Source: Bacteroidota bacterium
GTDB taxonomy: Bacteria; Bacteroidota; Bacteroidia; AKYH767-A; OLB10
Direction of reading: 5' to 3'
Assembly: GCA_963169675.1 (NCBI GenBank)
Contig: CAUJFJ010000195.1
Coordinates: 1 to 55,382 of the forward strand
Length of the DNA stretch: 55,382 nt
Under the pieces are notes generated by a model, which was not told the origin of the DNA, searched no databases, and worked only from the letters and a program-made list of their open reading frames with translations. Positions within the stretch are counted from its first letter, which is position 1. Each line of letters begins with the position of its first letter. Of this stretch, positions 26,539 to 35,698 are shown in pieces. Made by a program: the position numbers and the translations under genes.

Positions 26539-28239
26539 TTATAACACCACAAATTTACCTTTAGTAGTCTCAGAAGTGGAAGTTTTAGTTACTTCATAAA
26601 TGTATACACCTGTAATGAGAACATTTTCAGAGACTATTACTTTATTATCTCTTGTATTTTCAATAAATAAGAGTCGTCCGGTAGTATCATATACCTTCAC
26701 GGCAAACTCTTCGTTATTGAGGTTTTCAAATGATATGAGCGCATTTTCAGTTACCGGATTAGGAATCACTACCACATTGTTAGAAGAATTTTGCTCTGAA
26801 AGTCCAACAGGAATCTGATAAACTAAAATATTCAAAGTCGTATTGGTAACAATTGCAGGATTGAAATCGAAGTAAATATGAGCCCTGTTATTCAGGATAG
26901 AGTAATCTGGCAAACCGGTTTTTGGCATACAACGGTAACGGATGAAACCATGGCTGGCAGGCTCGTTAACAATACTATCAGGCAGAAGAATGTTATTGAA
27001 TATGAATCGTACTTCTCCATTCGTTTTGCGTTCTACCAAAACAGGATGACTTTGATCGATAATCTGGAAAGTATTCAAATCTAAAATAGCACCATTCAAA
27101 GTATCCAGAATTACAATTTTGAATGCAGTATCATTTCCGGTATTTTGGAATCGTATAACAAAATCGAGAGTATCCGACATCAATGTGAAATGCTGAGGTT
27201 GTACTCCCGGAGGTATTACGGTTTTATCATTTGGGTCATAACTGCAAAGAATGGTCTGTGTATATGTTTGTCCGTCTGTATCCTGAATGGCACCTCCGGC
27301 ATCCTCACCATTAGCATTTACAGTATTGTTAATTACACTGTTTGGACCTGGTAATGTAATTAGTAAATTAATTGTTCTGGTTTCACCAGGCAAGAGACTC
27401 AAATAATTCCAGGTGAATACATCTCCTGCAATGTTATCGGGAACAACAGAAGCGCCAGCATAAGTGCAAGCCGTATCTAAATTCAGAACAATCTGTCCTT
27501 GCGGGAAAGTGAAATTTCCGTCATTTTTATATGTAATCCTGTAACTGGCAGTGGTAAAGCAGCGTGGAAGACTGGTGCTGGTCAATGAAACATCAATGCT
27601 GTAAAGCGGATTCGTTGGCTTAAGTCCGAAGTCAAGGGTGTCGACAACTGAATAAGTAATTAAATTCAGATTGTACTGGGAAGTTCCTGATGGTTGCCAA
27701 ATGGATGTAGGTAAGACTTTTAAAGTTTTGTTACCATTTTGTGAGGAAATGTAGTAATTACCATTAGTATTACTTGAAGTATAAATACTATCAGGTAACA
27801 ATAAAACTGTTTGTCCGGACAATCCAATTTCACTTCCATTCTGCACGCCGTTCGAATCAGCATCGTGATATATCACTCCCGATAAAGCATTACCTCCTAT
27901 ATCAAAACCCCCAGGCACAGAATATTGCGGGAAACCATAATTCCATGTTGCGTCATAATTTCCAATCGGTACATTTAAAGGAATATTGAAATTCATCAAA
28001 ACATTATCGTTATCGATAACACTCGTGCTCGTAGGGTAAATAAATGTTGTCCCATTCCGTAGATAAAAATCAAAAGTGGAAGGGGAAGAACCCAGCAGGA
28101 AATAGAACTGGTCGCCGGTTACCACGGTACTGATTGATTGTCCAATGCCGGCAGAATTCGGAGTAATTGAAAGGAGAGATTGACTGAATCCGATCAGTGA
28201 CCAACATCCGAAAATTAGTGTTAGTAGAATTTTTTTCAT
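26539..28239 (-). CDS. Type IX-secreted surface protein with DUF7619-like domain (paralogue B)
   Basis: A 566-residue protein with the same domain order as its neighbour: signal peptide (1-19), LLSITPNSAGIGQSISTVVTG, an SdrD-B-like domain with VIYHDADSNGVQNGSEIG, a beta domain, CSYDPNDKTVIPPGVQ through NNRAHIYFDFNPAIVTNTTLN, and a type IX sorting tail (VIPNPVTENALISFEN to GKFVVL). The DUF7619-like block is nearly identical to paralogue A, while the N-terminal domains differ more. This points to a tandem duplication followed by divergence of the exposed, probably ligand-binding part. Cell location would be the outer surface. Confidence 0.88.
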   Translation of the reverse strand: MKKILLTLIFGCWSLIGFSQSLLSITPNSAGIGQSISTVVTGDQFYFLLGSSPSTFDFYLRNGTTFIYPTSTSVIDNDNVLMNFNIPLNVPIGNYDATWNYGFPQYSVPGGFDIGGNALSGVIYHDADSNGVQNGSEIGLSGQTVLLLPDSIYTSSNTNGNYYISSQNGNKTLKVLPTSIWQPSGTSQYNLNLITYSVVDTLDFGLKPTNPLYSIDVSLTSTSLPRCFTTASYRITYKNDGNFTFPQGQIVLNLDTACTYAGASVVPDNIAGDVFTWNYLSLLPGETRTINLLITLPGPNSVINNTVNANGEDAGGAIQDTDGQTYTQTILCSYDPNDKTVIPPGVQPQHFTLMSDTLDFVIRFQNTGNDTAFKIVILDTLNGAILDLNTFQIIDQSHPVLVERKTNGEVRFIFNNILLPDSIVNEPASHGFIRYRCMPKTGLPDYSILNNRAHIYFDFNPAIVTNTTLNILVYQIPVGLSEQNSSNNVVVIPNPVTENALISFENLNNEEFAVKVYDTTGRLLFIENTRDNKVIVSENVLITGVYIYEVTKTSTSETTKGKFVVL

Positions 28240-28395
28240 GTTGTTGAATTTTAGTAAAATTAATTTGCCATGTAAACATAATCAAAAAAAAGGATAAATC
28301 CGGTGGTTATGGGAAATATGACTGTATGATGGAATCAGATTCAAAAAGTTGCAACACTATGAAAGTTTATTTGAAAAAAGAGTTATTGTTTTAAA

Positions 28396-28417
28396 AATCA
28401 ATTAATTATAATTGGTT
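28396..28417 (-). terminator. Possible weak terminator after the O-antigen ligase gene
   Basis: Read on the minus strand, AACCAATTA and TAATTGATT form an AT-rich 9-bp stem with one wobble and a 4-base loop, followed by T-residues. It begins 3 bases beyond the stop codon. Confidence 0.35.
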
Positions 28418-28419
28418 TA

Positions 28420-30471
28420 TCATGGCTTTTCTGCCATTTCTTTTTCAAATGGCCGATCCGCTTTCTCCGATTTAATAAATTCATTTAAAAGGTAATTCGG
28501 GTTTCTGCCTAACTGGAGATTGAGATAATCGGCCAAAACAGAATCTTTGGTCGTTTCCAGGTATTTTTGTGCTTTGCTGAATAAAATCGCCTTCATACTG
28601 TTTCGCCAGGGTTCATTAAATCGTTGCGGATGTGCAACGGCGAGTTCAAATGCCTTGTCGACATTTCCCATATTAAAGTATACTGCAATCAGATTCATTT
28701 TTGTATTCATAAAGTCGGGATTTATGGACTGCACCCGATTGAACATTTCCAGAGCTACTGTGTGGTTTCCGCGTTCTTCTTCTAGTGCACCGTAATCATT
28801 CAAAACCTGCATATGCCAGGGGTTTTGTGCTGCAGCTTTTTTGTAATGGGAGTATGCCTGCTGGTGATTATTCTGATGATATAAAGCATGTCCAATATAC
28901 CACTCAATTGGCGTTCCCGTTATGTCGAGTTGATGAAAAGCACTTTTTGCTTTGGTTGCCTGAAATTGCATTTCGGGAAGATCCTTTTTTAGTTGTGCTT
29001 CTAAAGCATTTCTTACATGCATTTCAGATTTGAAATGTTGAAAATGTATGAATGAAAGAAATGCTGTTACGACAATAATAATTATGTTGAAGGCAGCAGC
29101 GTAGGTGGGACTGGAATCGGATTTATTATTTCCTGAATAAGTAGTTGCAACAGTAGCAATCAGAATCATAAAAATCATCAATGAAAAAAAGCGTTCCTTT
29201 GGATAGCCGAAAAAGGATAACAATGCAAATGAAAAAATGCCAGTTGCAAGAGAAATAATTTTTAATTTATCATTGAAAGTTGCCTCATTTTTGTAGCCTT
29301 TCAGCAGTGCACGAAATGCGAAAAATAGTATCAATAGCCAACAAATCAGACCTATAATACCCGTTTCAGCTAAAATAAAAAGGTACTCATTGTGAGGGTG
29401 TTCGTACCTTAGTTTACCATAGGCCCAGTAACTATTTCCGAATAGCTGGTATTTAGGAAAAAAGATCCGCCAGTTTGCCAAACCGTTTCCTAAAACAGGA
29501 TTTTCGGCGAACATTTTCAAAGAGTTTCTGGCTAAAAACAGGCGATCATAAACACTGTTATTGTTCAGAGAATGTTCCTCCTTGAATATCATTCCAGGAT
29601 TGGTCGCAAAATGGCCAATTGCAGCCATTTTTATTTTAATATCTTCATATTGGATTTTGTCTTTAAATAAAATGAAAACCGAAATTAGTATGGTGAAGCC
29701 AATTATGAAGGCAAGACCTATTTTTTTAATAGAAAAGAGGGGATGAATTGGTTCCTCAGCATTTTTTCTTAGGTAAAGAATCCAACCTAAAAAAAGAAGA
29801 ATCATGAGAGCCAATCCGATGTAAACTGCTACACATTTTAAGACAATTATAATGAGCAAAGAGGAAATCAGTGAAACCAAAGAAAGTGTTCTTTTCCATT
29901 TATGGGAAACTATGGTGTTATAAAGAATAAATGGTAGAGATAGTAAAAGTACTTCAGCGTAAAAATTTTTATTTGATAAGGTTGAATGTACTTTATCTCC
30001 GACCGTGAAGATTATACTCTTTTCGATGGATGTTAATATTAATGGCAAAAGTTGAACAATTGCAATTCCATTAAATAGTACTATGCCACCTGTAATGGCC
30101 ATGCAGAGCTGATTAAAGGAATCTTTTTTACCGGACAAAAGCACCGACATTAAAACAAAGAGCAGCACCATGGTAAGGATTTTGCAAAATTCATAAAACC
30201 CATCACCTGCGTTTACAGATCTGAAAACAGCAACTCCTGCCATCAACCCATACGCCATTACACTAAGCGCAATTGGATTCTGTAAATGTTTGAAATTGAG
30301 TGCTTTTGATTTAAAAATTGCTATTGAAATATACAATAATAAACCTGCCAGACACAAGTATCTAAGGGTGATTTCCGGATCGGTTGTAAAAGGTGAATAA
30401 ATAAACGGAAAGCAAAGAAAAAGTATAATCAGCACTACTTTTACATTGATGGCCGGAAATTTTCTGTTCAT
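28420..30471 (-). CDS. O-antigen ligase/polymerase-like membrane protein with TPR tail
   Basis: A 683-residue protein. The first 450 residues carry about a dozen membrane helices and the Wzy_C/O-antigen ligase loop, with NPVLGNGLANWRIFFPKYQ and YEHPHNEYLFILAETGIIGL (the His in PHNEYL is the family's hallmark). A soluble C-terminal part (about 490-650) contains tetratricopeptide repeats, such as AYSHYKKAAAQNPWHMQVLNDYGALEEERGNHTVALEMFNRVQSINPDF. The family either ligates glycans to a lipid or protein, or polymerises repeat units, at the outer face of the inner membrane. TPR-bearing forms include protein glycosylation ligases. The choice cannot be made here. It diverges from the Wzz-like gene. 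Confidence 0.85.
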   Translation of the reverse strand: MNRKFPAINVKVVLIILFLCFPFIYSPFTTDPEITLRYLCLAGLLLYISIAIFKSKALNFKHLQNPIALSVMAYGLMAGVAVFRSVNAGDGFYEFCKILTMVLLFVLMSVLLSGKKDSFNQLCMAITGGIVLFNGIAIVQLLPLILTSIEKSIIFTVGDKVHSTLSNKNFYAEVLLLSLPFILYNTIVSHKWKRTLSLVSLISSLLIIIVLKCVAVYIGLALMILLFLGWILYLRKNAEEPIHPLFSIKKIGLAFIIGFTILISVFILFKDKIQYEDIKIKMAAIGHFATNPGMIFKEEHSLNNNSVYDRLFLARNSLKMFAENPVLGNGLANWRIFFPKYQLFGNSYWAYGKLRYEHPHNEYLFILAETGIIGLICWLLILFFAFRALLKGYKNEATFNDKLKIISLATGIFSFALLSFFGYPKERFFSLMIFMILIATVATTYSGNNKSDSSPTYAAAFNIIIIVVTAFLSFIHFQHFKSEMHVRNALEAQLKKDLPEMQFQATKAKSAFHQLDITGTPIEWYIGHALYHQNNHQQAYSHYKKAAAQNPWHMQVLNDYGALEEERGNHTVALEMFNRVQSINPDFMNTKMNLIAVYFNMGNVDKAFELAVAHPQRFNEPWRNSMKAILFSKAQKYLETTKDSVLADYLNLQLGRNPNYLLNEFIKSEKADRPFEKEMAEKP

Positions 30472-30575
30472 GAAAGTGTCAGACTTTGAAGAGTTGAAGA
30501 TAGTTAAAATATTAATAGGAGTATTTTTTATTCAAATTTATCTGCTATCTTTCGTGCACAAAATATTACTGGTTT

Positions 30576-31499
30576 ATGAAGCATGAAGATTTTTTATTTC
30601 TGATCAGAAAGCACAGGATCTATTTGATCTTTGTATTTCTGATAGCTGCTATAGTTGGTGTATATATTCTCCGGCCCAAAGTTTTGAAGTATGAAGGAAC
30701 GGCTATATTTTATCTCGCCAATGAGAGTATGGTTAATCCTTCTATTTTTGGAAATCCCGGTCAGGAAGATTTATTACAAGTTAATTTGGCGCAGGAACGG
30801 ATAATACAATTAGCCTACTCCAATCAAATGATGGAGCATCTCATAAAGCAATTTGATTTATATACTCACTATGGTATTGATACTACAAATAAATATTATC
30901 ATCAGCTTGCGGTCAGTAAACTTATCAGAATAATTCAGATCAAAAAAATTTCTGTTGATATTTCCAGCATTACTGTAATTGACAGAAACAATGAAATAGC
31001 AGCCGCAATGGCAAATTCTATTGTCTGGAAACTGGATCAACTCAATAAGTCTTATTTGATAAATAAGTTACAAAATAATTTGACCTTCTACAACAGTTTC
31101 CTGATTGAATCAGAACAAACTGTTGCAATGCAAAATAGAAATCTGGATAATTACATCAAAAGATTAGGAGACCTTCGAGATAATGAAAAATTAAGCACCA
31201 AGTCAATTAATCTGGAGTTCTCAATTTACGAAGCAATTTCTCAGATCCAGAACATTACTGTTCAATTGCTGAAGGCAAAAAATTTATACTCAACAACTCT
31301 TAATACGGCGCAATCTAAAAATCTTCCTTCTCTTGTAATCATCAGATCTGCGATGCCCGATTTCAAATCTAAAAGAATCTATCTGGTAGGGTATGGTTTT
31401 CTTTCCGGTGGATTTTGTGTTACAATTTACATATTACTTTTATATTTCTTTAATTCTTACAGTACCGATTTAAGAATTTTGTTTTCAAGAAAGCATTGA
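30576..31499 (+). CDS. Wzz-like polysaccharide chain-length/co-polymerase protein
   Basis: A 307-residue protein with a membrane helix near each end (about 13-31, YLIFVFLIAAIVGVYIL, and 270-292, YLVGYGFLSGGFCVTIYILLLYFF) and a long, mostly helical periplasmic part between them, with coiled-coil-like stretches at LNKSYLINKLQNNLTFYNSF and LDNYIKRLGDLRDNEK. This is the layout of polysaccharide co-polymerases, which set glycan chain length. There is no fused tyrosine kinase domain. The gene diverges from the Wzy/ligase-like gene across 104 bases, which supports a shared role. The sequence similarity is modest, so the family call rests partly on topology and context. Confidence 0.72.
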   Translation: MKHEDFLFLIRKHRIYLIFVFLIAAIVGVYILRPKVLKYEGTAIFYLANESMVNPSIFGNPGQEDLLQVNLAQERIIQLAYSNQMMEHLIKQFDLYTHYGIDTTNKYYHQLAVSKLIRIIQIKKISVDISSITVIDRNNEIAAAMANSIVWKLDQLNKSYLINKLQNNLTFYNSFLIESEQTVAMQNRNLDNYIKRLGDLRDNEKLSTKSINLEFSIYEAISQIQNITVQLLKAKNLYSTTLNTAQSKNLPSLVIIRSAMPDFKSKRIYLVGYGFLSGGFCVTIYILLLYFFNSYSTDLRILFSRKH

Positions 31500-31510
31500 T
31501 TAATCATTTT

Positions 31511-32026
31511 ATGAAAAAGCGAATATTAATTTTACTACTGAGTGTATTTCTATTTTCGTGTTCCTCGAAACCGGATTTACCAGTTGTTGAAAAGGTCGAT
31601 ATCGGTAAATACATGGGCACCTGGTATGAAATTGCGGCACTTCCAATTACTGCCAAGAAGAAATGTACCTGCAACAAAATAGATTTTGAATTGGCTGATG
31701 ATAAAAGCTATATTAGAATAATTGAATCTTGTATCAAAAAGGAAAAGCAAGGAGCAATTCTTGGGAAGGCTTTTGTGGATGAGAGCTCAGGGAACGCCAA
31801 ATGGGATGTTGAACATTTCTGGCCATTTACGGATGAGCTGTTTATCATTGCTCTTGCTGACGATTATTCGTGGTGCATGACAGGAAATCCAAATAGAAAA
31901 GAGCTTTCTATTTACTCAAGAAAATCAGCTTTAGCAGATTCACTATATAATGATTTGGTAAAGCAGGCATCAGATTTAAACTTCGACACTTCCCGAATCG
32001 TAAAAGTGGTTCACAACTGTAATTAA
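31511..32026 (+). CDS. Bacterial lipocalin (Blc-like lipoprotein)
   Basis: The start is ATG at 31511 (MKKRILIL); the ORF track used a TTG at 31496 that overlaps the previous stop. The product has a lipoprotein signal ending LFSCSS, so it is membrane-anchored by lipid. The mature part has lipocalin landmarks: the GTWYEIA motif after the first turn, and DDYSWCMTGNPNRKELSIYSR near the end of the barrel, as in E. coli Blc. Lipocalins bind small hydrophobic molecules, such as lysophospholipids or fatty acids. It lies 11 bases after the Wzz-like gene and is likely co-transcribed with it, an unusual pairing. Confidence 0.9.
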   Translation: MKKRILILLLSVFLFSCSSKPDLPVVEKVDIGKYMGTWYEIAALPITAKKKCTCNKIDFELADDKSYIRIIESCIKKEKQGAILGKAFVDESSGNAKWDVEHFWPFTDELFIIALADDYSWCMTGNPNRKELSIYSRKSALADSLYNDLVKQASDLNFDTSRIVKVVHNCN

Positions 32027-32032
32027 ACAATA

Positions 32033-32653
32033 TCAGGCACTAAAACTGATTATAACCAGCCATTCGGTGAAAAATCCTATCAGGAATCCTGCATACACCT
32101 GATTTGGGTTATGTGCTTTTAGTATTAATCTCGCACTTCCAAGGAAACCCGAAACCAAAATACTGACAAGTATAAATTCAGTCAGACCGGCATTCAATAC
32201 CTGAGATAAGCCCAAAAGCATACCGGTAAAGCCACCTATTCCAATCATGTGTATGCTTACTTTCCATTGGAAGCTCAGCAACCAGGCCATCACAATTGTC
32301 ATTGCAGCACCCATAACCATTAATCCTAAAATTCTTGGTACCGGTAACTGATGAAGAAGGTAATAACACATGAAATAAAATAAAGCTGTTGTCAGAAATG
32401 GAATTTTACGTTCATTCAACGTTTCCATCTCCAGCGACTTTATATACCCTTTCTGTAATAGAATTAATGCTGTTACAACCGGCAATGCACAGGTAGTAAT
32501 AAATACCAGTGAAATAATAATCTTCTGTACCTGCGGCGAAATACTATAGCTGATATAAGTATTTAGTTGCATGATAATAAATACTGCATAAAATGGCATC
32601 AGCAACGGATGAAGGCTGTAAGATAAAAAACGTGCTAACGAAACAGGAATCAT
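32033..32653 (-). CDS. PAP2-superfamily-like membrane protein
   Basis: A 206-residue protein with about six membrane helices. Segments recall the phosphatidic-acid-phosphatase family: KVSIHMIGIGGFTGMLLGLS resembles the SGH region, and SARLILKAHNPNQVYAGFLIGF resembles the R-x5-H-x-xxQ-x-x-G region with the catalytic His. The first motif (KxxxxxxRP) is not clear (NERKIPF is the nearest), so enzymatic activity is uncertain. The start HPLLMPFY is common in Bacteroidota members. It lies 37 bases downstream of rpoN on the same strand and may be in the asnS-rpoN operon. The lipocalin gene converges on it with only 6 bases between them. Confidence 0.7.
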   Translation of the reverse strand: MIPVSLARFLSYSLHPLLMPFYAVFIIMQLNTYISYSISPQVQKIIISLVFITTCALPVVTALILLQKGYIKSLEMETLNERKIPFLTTALFYFMCYYLLHQLPVPRILGLMVMGAAMTIVMAWLLSFQWKVSIHMIGIGGFTGMLLGLSQVLNAGLTEFILVSILVSGFLGSARLILKAHNPNQVYAGFLIGFFTEWLVIISFSA

Positions 32654-32690
32654 AGTTTGCAGTTAAAGCAAAATGAAAATAATTGGTAAA

Positions 32691-34175
32691 TTATAACTCC
32701 TTACGAAGTCTCGCAACCGGTATTCCCAATTGTTCTCTGTACTTGGCAATGGTTCTTCTGGCAATATTGTAACCTTTCTCATTTAACAACTTCATAAGCT
32801 TTTCATCGGGAAGAGGTTTTTTCTTGTCTTCATTTCCGATATAATCACTCAGAATTTTCTTAACCTCCCGACTGGAAACTTCTTCACCACTATCAGTTGA
32901 CAAAGCTTCTGAAAAGAAACTCTTTAATAGAAAAGTACCAAATGGGGTTTGAACATACTTGCTGTTGGCTACTCGGGAAATAGTTGATATATCTAATCCA
33001 ACTATGTCAGCAATATCTTTCAGAATCATTGGCTTGAGTTTTTTCTCATCACCTTCCATAAAATATTCCTGCTGGTAATTCATAATAGCAGTCATAGTTC
33101 TGATCAGCGTGATTTGTCTCTGCCGAATCGCATCAATGAACCATTTTGCTGCATCAAGCTTCTGTTTAACAAACATCAAAGCATCTCTGCTCGTTTTATT
33201 CGTTTTCGCTTCTTTGGAATAAGTCTCCAGCATTTCTGAGTATTGCCTGCTGATTCGAAGATCAGGAGCATTTCTCGAGTTAAGGTTTAGTTCCAGTATT
33301 CCATCTGTATTCGAAATCATAAAATCAGGAACAATGTGTTGCGATGATTTTGGTTCATCGGAAAAACTTCCACCCGGTCTCGGATTCAGATGCAAAATTT
33401 CATGGACAGCACTTTTTAATTCTTCAGGCGACAAATCCAGTGACTTCTCAATTTTTTCGTAATGTTTTTTGGAAAACTCATCCATGTAGTCACTCAGAAT
33501 CTTTCTGGCAGTAGCAACTGCTGGTAAATCGTGATTCTTCCGGTCGAGTTGAATCATTAAACATTCCTGCAAATCACGAGCTCCAACTCCTGCAGGATCA
33601 AAAGTCTGTATCACTTTAAGTACATCCAGAATTTCTTCTTCCGTAGTGCTGACATTTTGTGCAAATGCCAGATCATCAACTAATGCACGTACTTCTCTTC
33701 TTAAATACCCGTCATCATCAAATGATCCTACAAGATGCGTAGCAATCAAGTATTGTTTGTCGTCAAAATCACACATCCCTAACTGACTCAACAGCAATTC
33801 GTGAAAAGTATTTCCAACACTCAGTGGAATATCATTTCGCTCTTCATCGGGAGATGTATTGTTGGCATTTAATTTATAATATGGTTCGTCGTCCTGAATG
33901 TATTCAGATATATCAAAATCATCTTTACGCTCCGAATCGTCCCCATTTTCATCAAAATCATTATTGTCCTCATCGCCTTCTTCGCGTTCCTCATCAAGAG
34001 GATCACGCTCATCTTCCTCATTTCCTTCTTCAAGTGCAGGATTTATTTCAAGCTCTTCCTTAATTCGCTGTTCTAAAGCAATAGTAGGAACCTGCAACAA
34101 TTTCATCAATTGAATTTGTTGCGGAGAAAGCTTTTGAAGTAGCTTTTGTTGAAGGGATTGTTTTAAGAAGCTCAA
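32691..34175 (-). CDS. rpoN: RNA polymerase sigma-54 factor
   Basis: A 494-residue sigma-54. Region I (about 1-55) is Gln/Leu-rich with SPQQIQLMKLLQVPTIALEQRIKEELEINPALEE, where enhancer-binding activators act. Region II is very acidic (EEGNEEDERDPLDEEREEGDEDNND). The core-binding domain follows (about 120-290), then the promoter-binding domain ending in the RpoN box ARRTIAKYREQLGI, which reads the -24 element. Sigma-54 directs transcription from -24/-12 promoters and needs an AAA+ activator; none is in the window. It follows asnS by 32 bases, suggesting co-transcription. Confidence 0.96.
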   Translation of the reverse strand: MSFLKQSLQQKLLQKLSPQQIQLMKLLQVPTIALEQRIKEELEINPALEEGNEEDERDPLDEEREEGDEDNNDFDENGDDSERKDDFDISEYIQDDEPYYKLNANNTSPDEERNDIPLSVGNTFHELLLSQLGMCDFDDKQYLIATHLVGSFDDDGYLRREVRALVDDLAFAQNVSTTEEEILDVLKVIQTFDPAGVGARDLQECLMIQLDRKNHDLPAVATARKILSDYMDEFSKKHYEKIEKSLDLSPEELKSAVHEILHLNPRPGGSFSDEPKSSQHIVPDFMISNTDGILELNLNSRNAPDLRISRQYSEMLETYSKEAKTNKTSRDALMFVKQKLDAAKWFIDAIRQRQITLIRTMTAIMNYQQEYFMEGDEKKLKPMILKDIADIVGLDISTISRVANSKYVQTPFGTFLLKSFFSEALSTDSGEEVSSREVKKILSDYIGNEDKKKPLPDEKLMKLLNEKGYNIARRTIAKYREQLGIPVARLRKEL

Positions 34176-34207
34176 AAATTTAAAGGTGTTTTGTGGTTAA
34201 TTGTATT

Positions 34208-35596
34208 TTAAAATTCTGCACTTAGTGGTGTTCGTGGGAATGGAATTACATCGCGGATATTTCCCATTCCGGTAACGAACAACATCAATCGTTCGAAACC
34301 TAATCCAAAACCTGCATGAGGCACAGTTCCGAATTTCCTTGTTTCCAGATACCACCATAGACTTTCTTCGTGAATACCCATCTCAGTTATACGCTGCTTT
34401 AATTTATCGTAGTTCTCTTCACGTTGAGATCCTCCAACAATTTCTCCGATACCGGGGAACAACACATCCATCGCGCGTACCGTTTTCCCATCATCATTCT
34501 GTTTCATGTAGAATGCTTTAATGTGTTTCGGATAGTCGAATAGTATCACCGGTTTTTTGAAATGCTTTTCAACCAGAAATCTTTCATGCTCAGATTGCAG
34601 ATCGGTTCCCCAATCCACTTTAAATTCAAATTTTTCAGTTGTACTTTTTAAGATTTCAATGGCATCGGTGTATGATAATCTGACAAACTTATCTGCTACT
34701 ATGCTATTTAAACGTGTCAGCAATTCATTATCGTACATTTTATTCAGGAATTCGAGATCATCGGAGCATTTTTCAAGTGCATAGGTAACCAGATATTTCA
34801 GCATATCTTCTACCAGATCCATATTTTCTTCCAATTCAAAGAAAGCCATTTCAGGCTCTATCATCCAGAATTCAGCCAAATGTCGTGCCGTATTCGAATT
34901 CTCAGCTCTGAACGTTGGACCAAAAGTGTATATGTTACTTAATGCCAAAGCTCCAAGTTCTCCTTCCAGCTGCCCGCTTACCGTCAAATTGGTTTCCTTA
35001 CCAAAAAAGTCTTCTTTAAAATTTACGGTACCATCTTCGTTGCGGGGCGGACTTCCAGCATCGAGGGTAGTGACACGAAACATGGCACCAGCACCTTCTG
35101 CATCTGATCCGGTGATAATAGGAGTATGCAGGTAGAAGAATCCTCTGTCGTTAAAATATTTGTGAATTCCATATGCCATGGCATGTCGGATACGCAGCAC
35201 AGCTCCAAAAGTGTTGGTGCGTGGTCTGAGATGCGCTATTTCTCTGAGAAATTCCAGGGAATGTCCTTTTTTCTGCAATGGATAGGTTTCAACATCGGCA
35301 GATCCATAAACTAAAATATTAGTTGCCTGAATTTCAACGGGTTGACCACTTCCCTGAGAAGCAACCAGAGTTCCATTAACTGATAAAGAGGAGCCGGTTG
35401 TAATTTGCTTGACCAGTTCTTCACTAAAAGCTGCCGGGTCGGCCACTATCTGTATATTATGAATTGTGGAACCATCATTCAAAGCAATGAACATCACATT
35501 TTTATTGCCGCGCTTGGTACGGACCCATCCCTTGACATTGACTGTCTGGTTTTCAGGACTTACTTGTAAAAGTTCTTTAACTGGAGTTCTTTTCAT
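34208..35596 (-). CDS. asnS: Asparagine-tRNA ligase
   Basis: A 462-residue class IIb aminoacyl-tRNA synthetase. The N-terminal OB-fold (about 15-105, [25 protein letters not shown]) binds the tRNA anticodon. The catalytic domain shows motif 2 with [29 protein letters not shown] and motif 3 with [29 protein letters not shown]. The latter ending and the AENSNT segment favour AsnS over AspS. It charges tRNA-Asn with asparagine in the cytoplasm. Normal length. It is the first gene of a probable asnS-rpoN-PAP2 operon on the minus strand. Confidence 0.96.
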   Translation of the reverse strand: MKRTPVKELLQVSPENQTVNVKGWVRTKRGNKNVMFIALNDGSTIHNIQIVADPAAFSEELVKQITTGSSLSVNGTLVASQGSGQPVEIQATNILVYGSADVETYPLQKKGHSLEFLREIAHLRPRTNTFGAVLRIRHAMAYGIHKYFNDRGFFYLHTPIITGSDAEGAGAMFRVTTLDAGSPPRNEDGTVNFKEDFFGKETNLTVSGQLEGELGALALSNIYTFGPTFRAENSNTARHLAEFWMIEPEMAFFELEENMDLVEDMLKYLVTYALEKCSDDLEFLNKMYDNELLTRLNSIVADKFVRLSYTDAIEILKSTTEKFEFKVDWGTDLQSEHERFLVEKHFKKPVILFDYPKHIKAFYMKQNDDGKTVRAMDVLFPGIGEIVGGSQREENYDKLKQRITEMGIHEESLWWYLETRKFGTVPHAGFGLGFERLMLFVTGMGNIRDVIPFPRTPLSAEF

Positions 35597-35698
35597 AATT
35601 GCAGGTTGTAGAAGGGTACAAAATTCGTTTATTTGAATGAAGAAGGCAAACGGAATATGTTCTAATCACTCTCTGTGACAACGAATCGTGAAAAAGTC

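Noticed and set aside
30546-30553. TATCTTTC as a -7 box for the Wzz-like gene
   Set aside because: Last base differs from the consensus and no -33 TTG is seen at a fitting distance.
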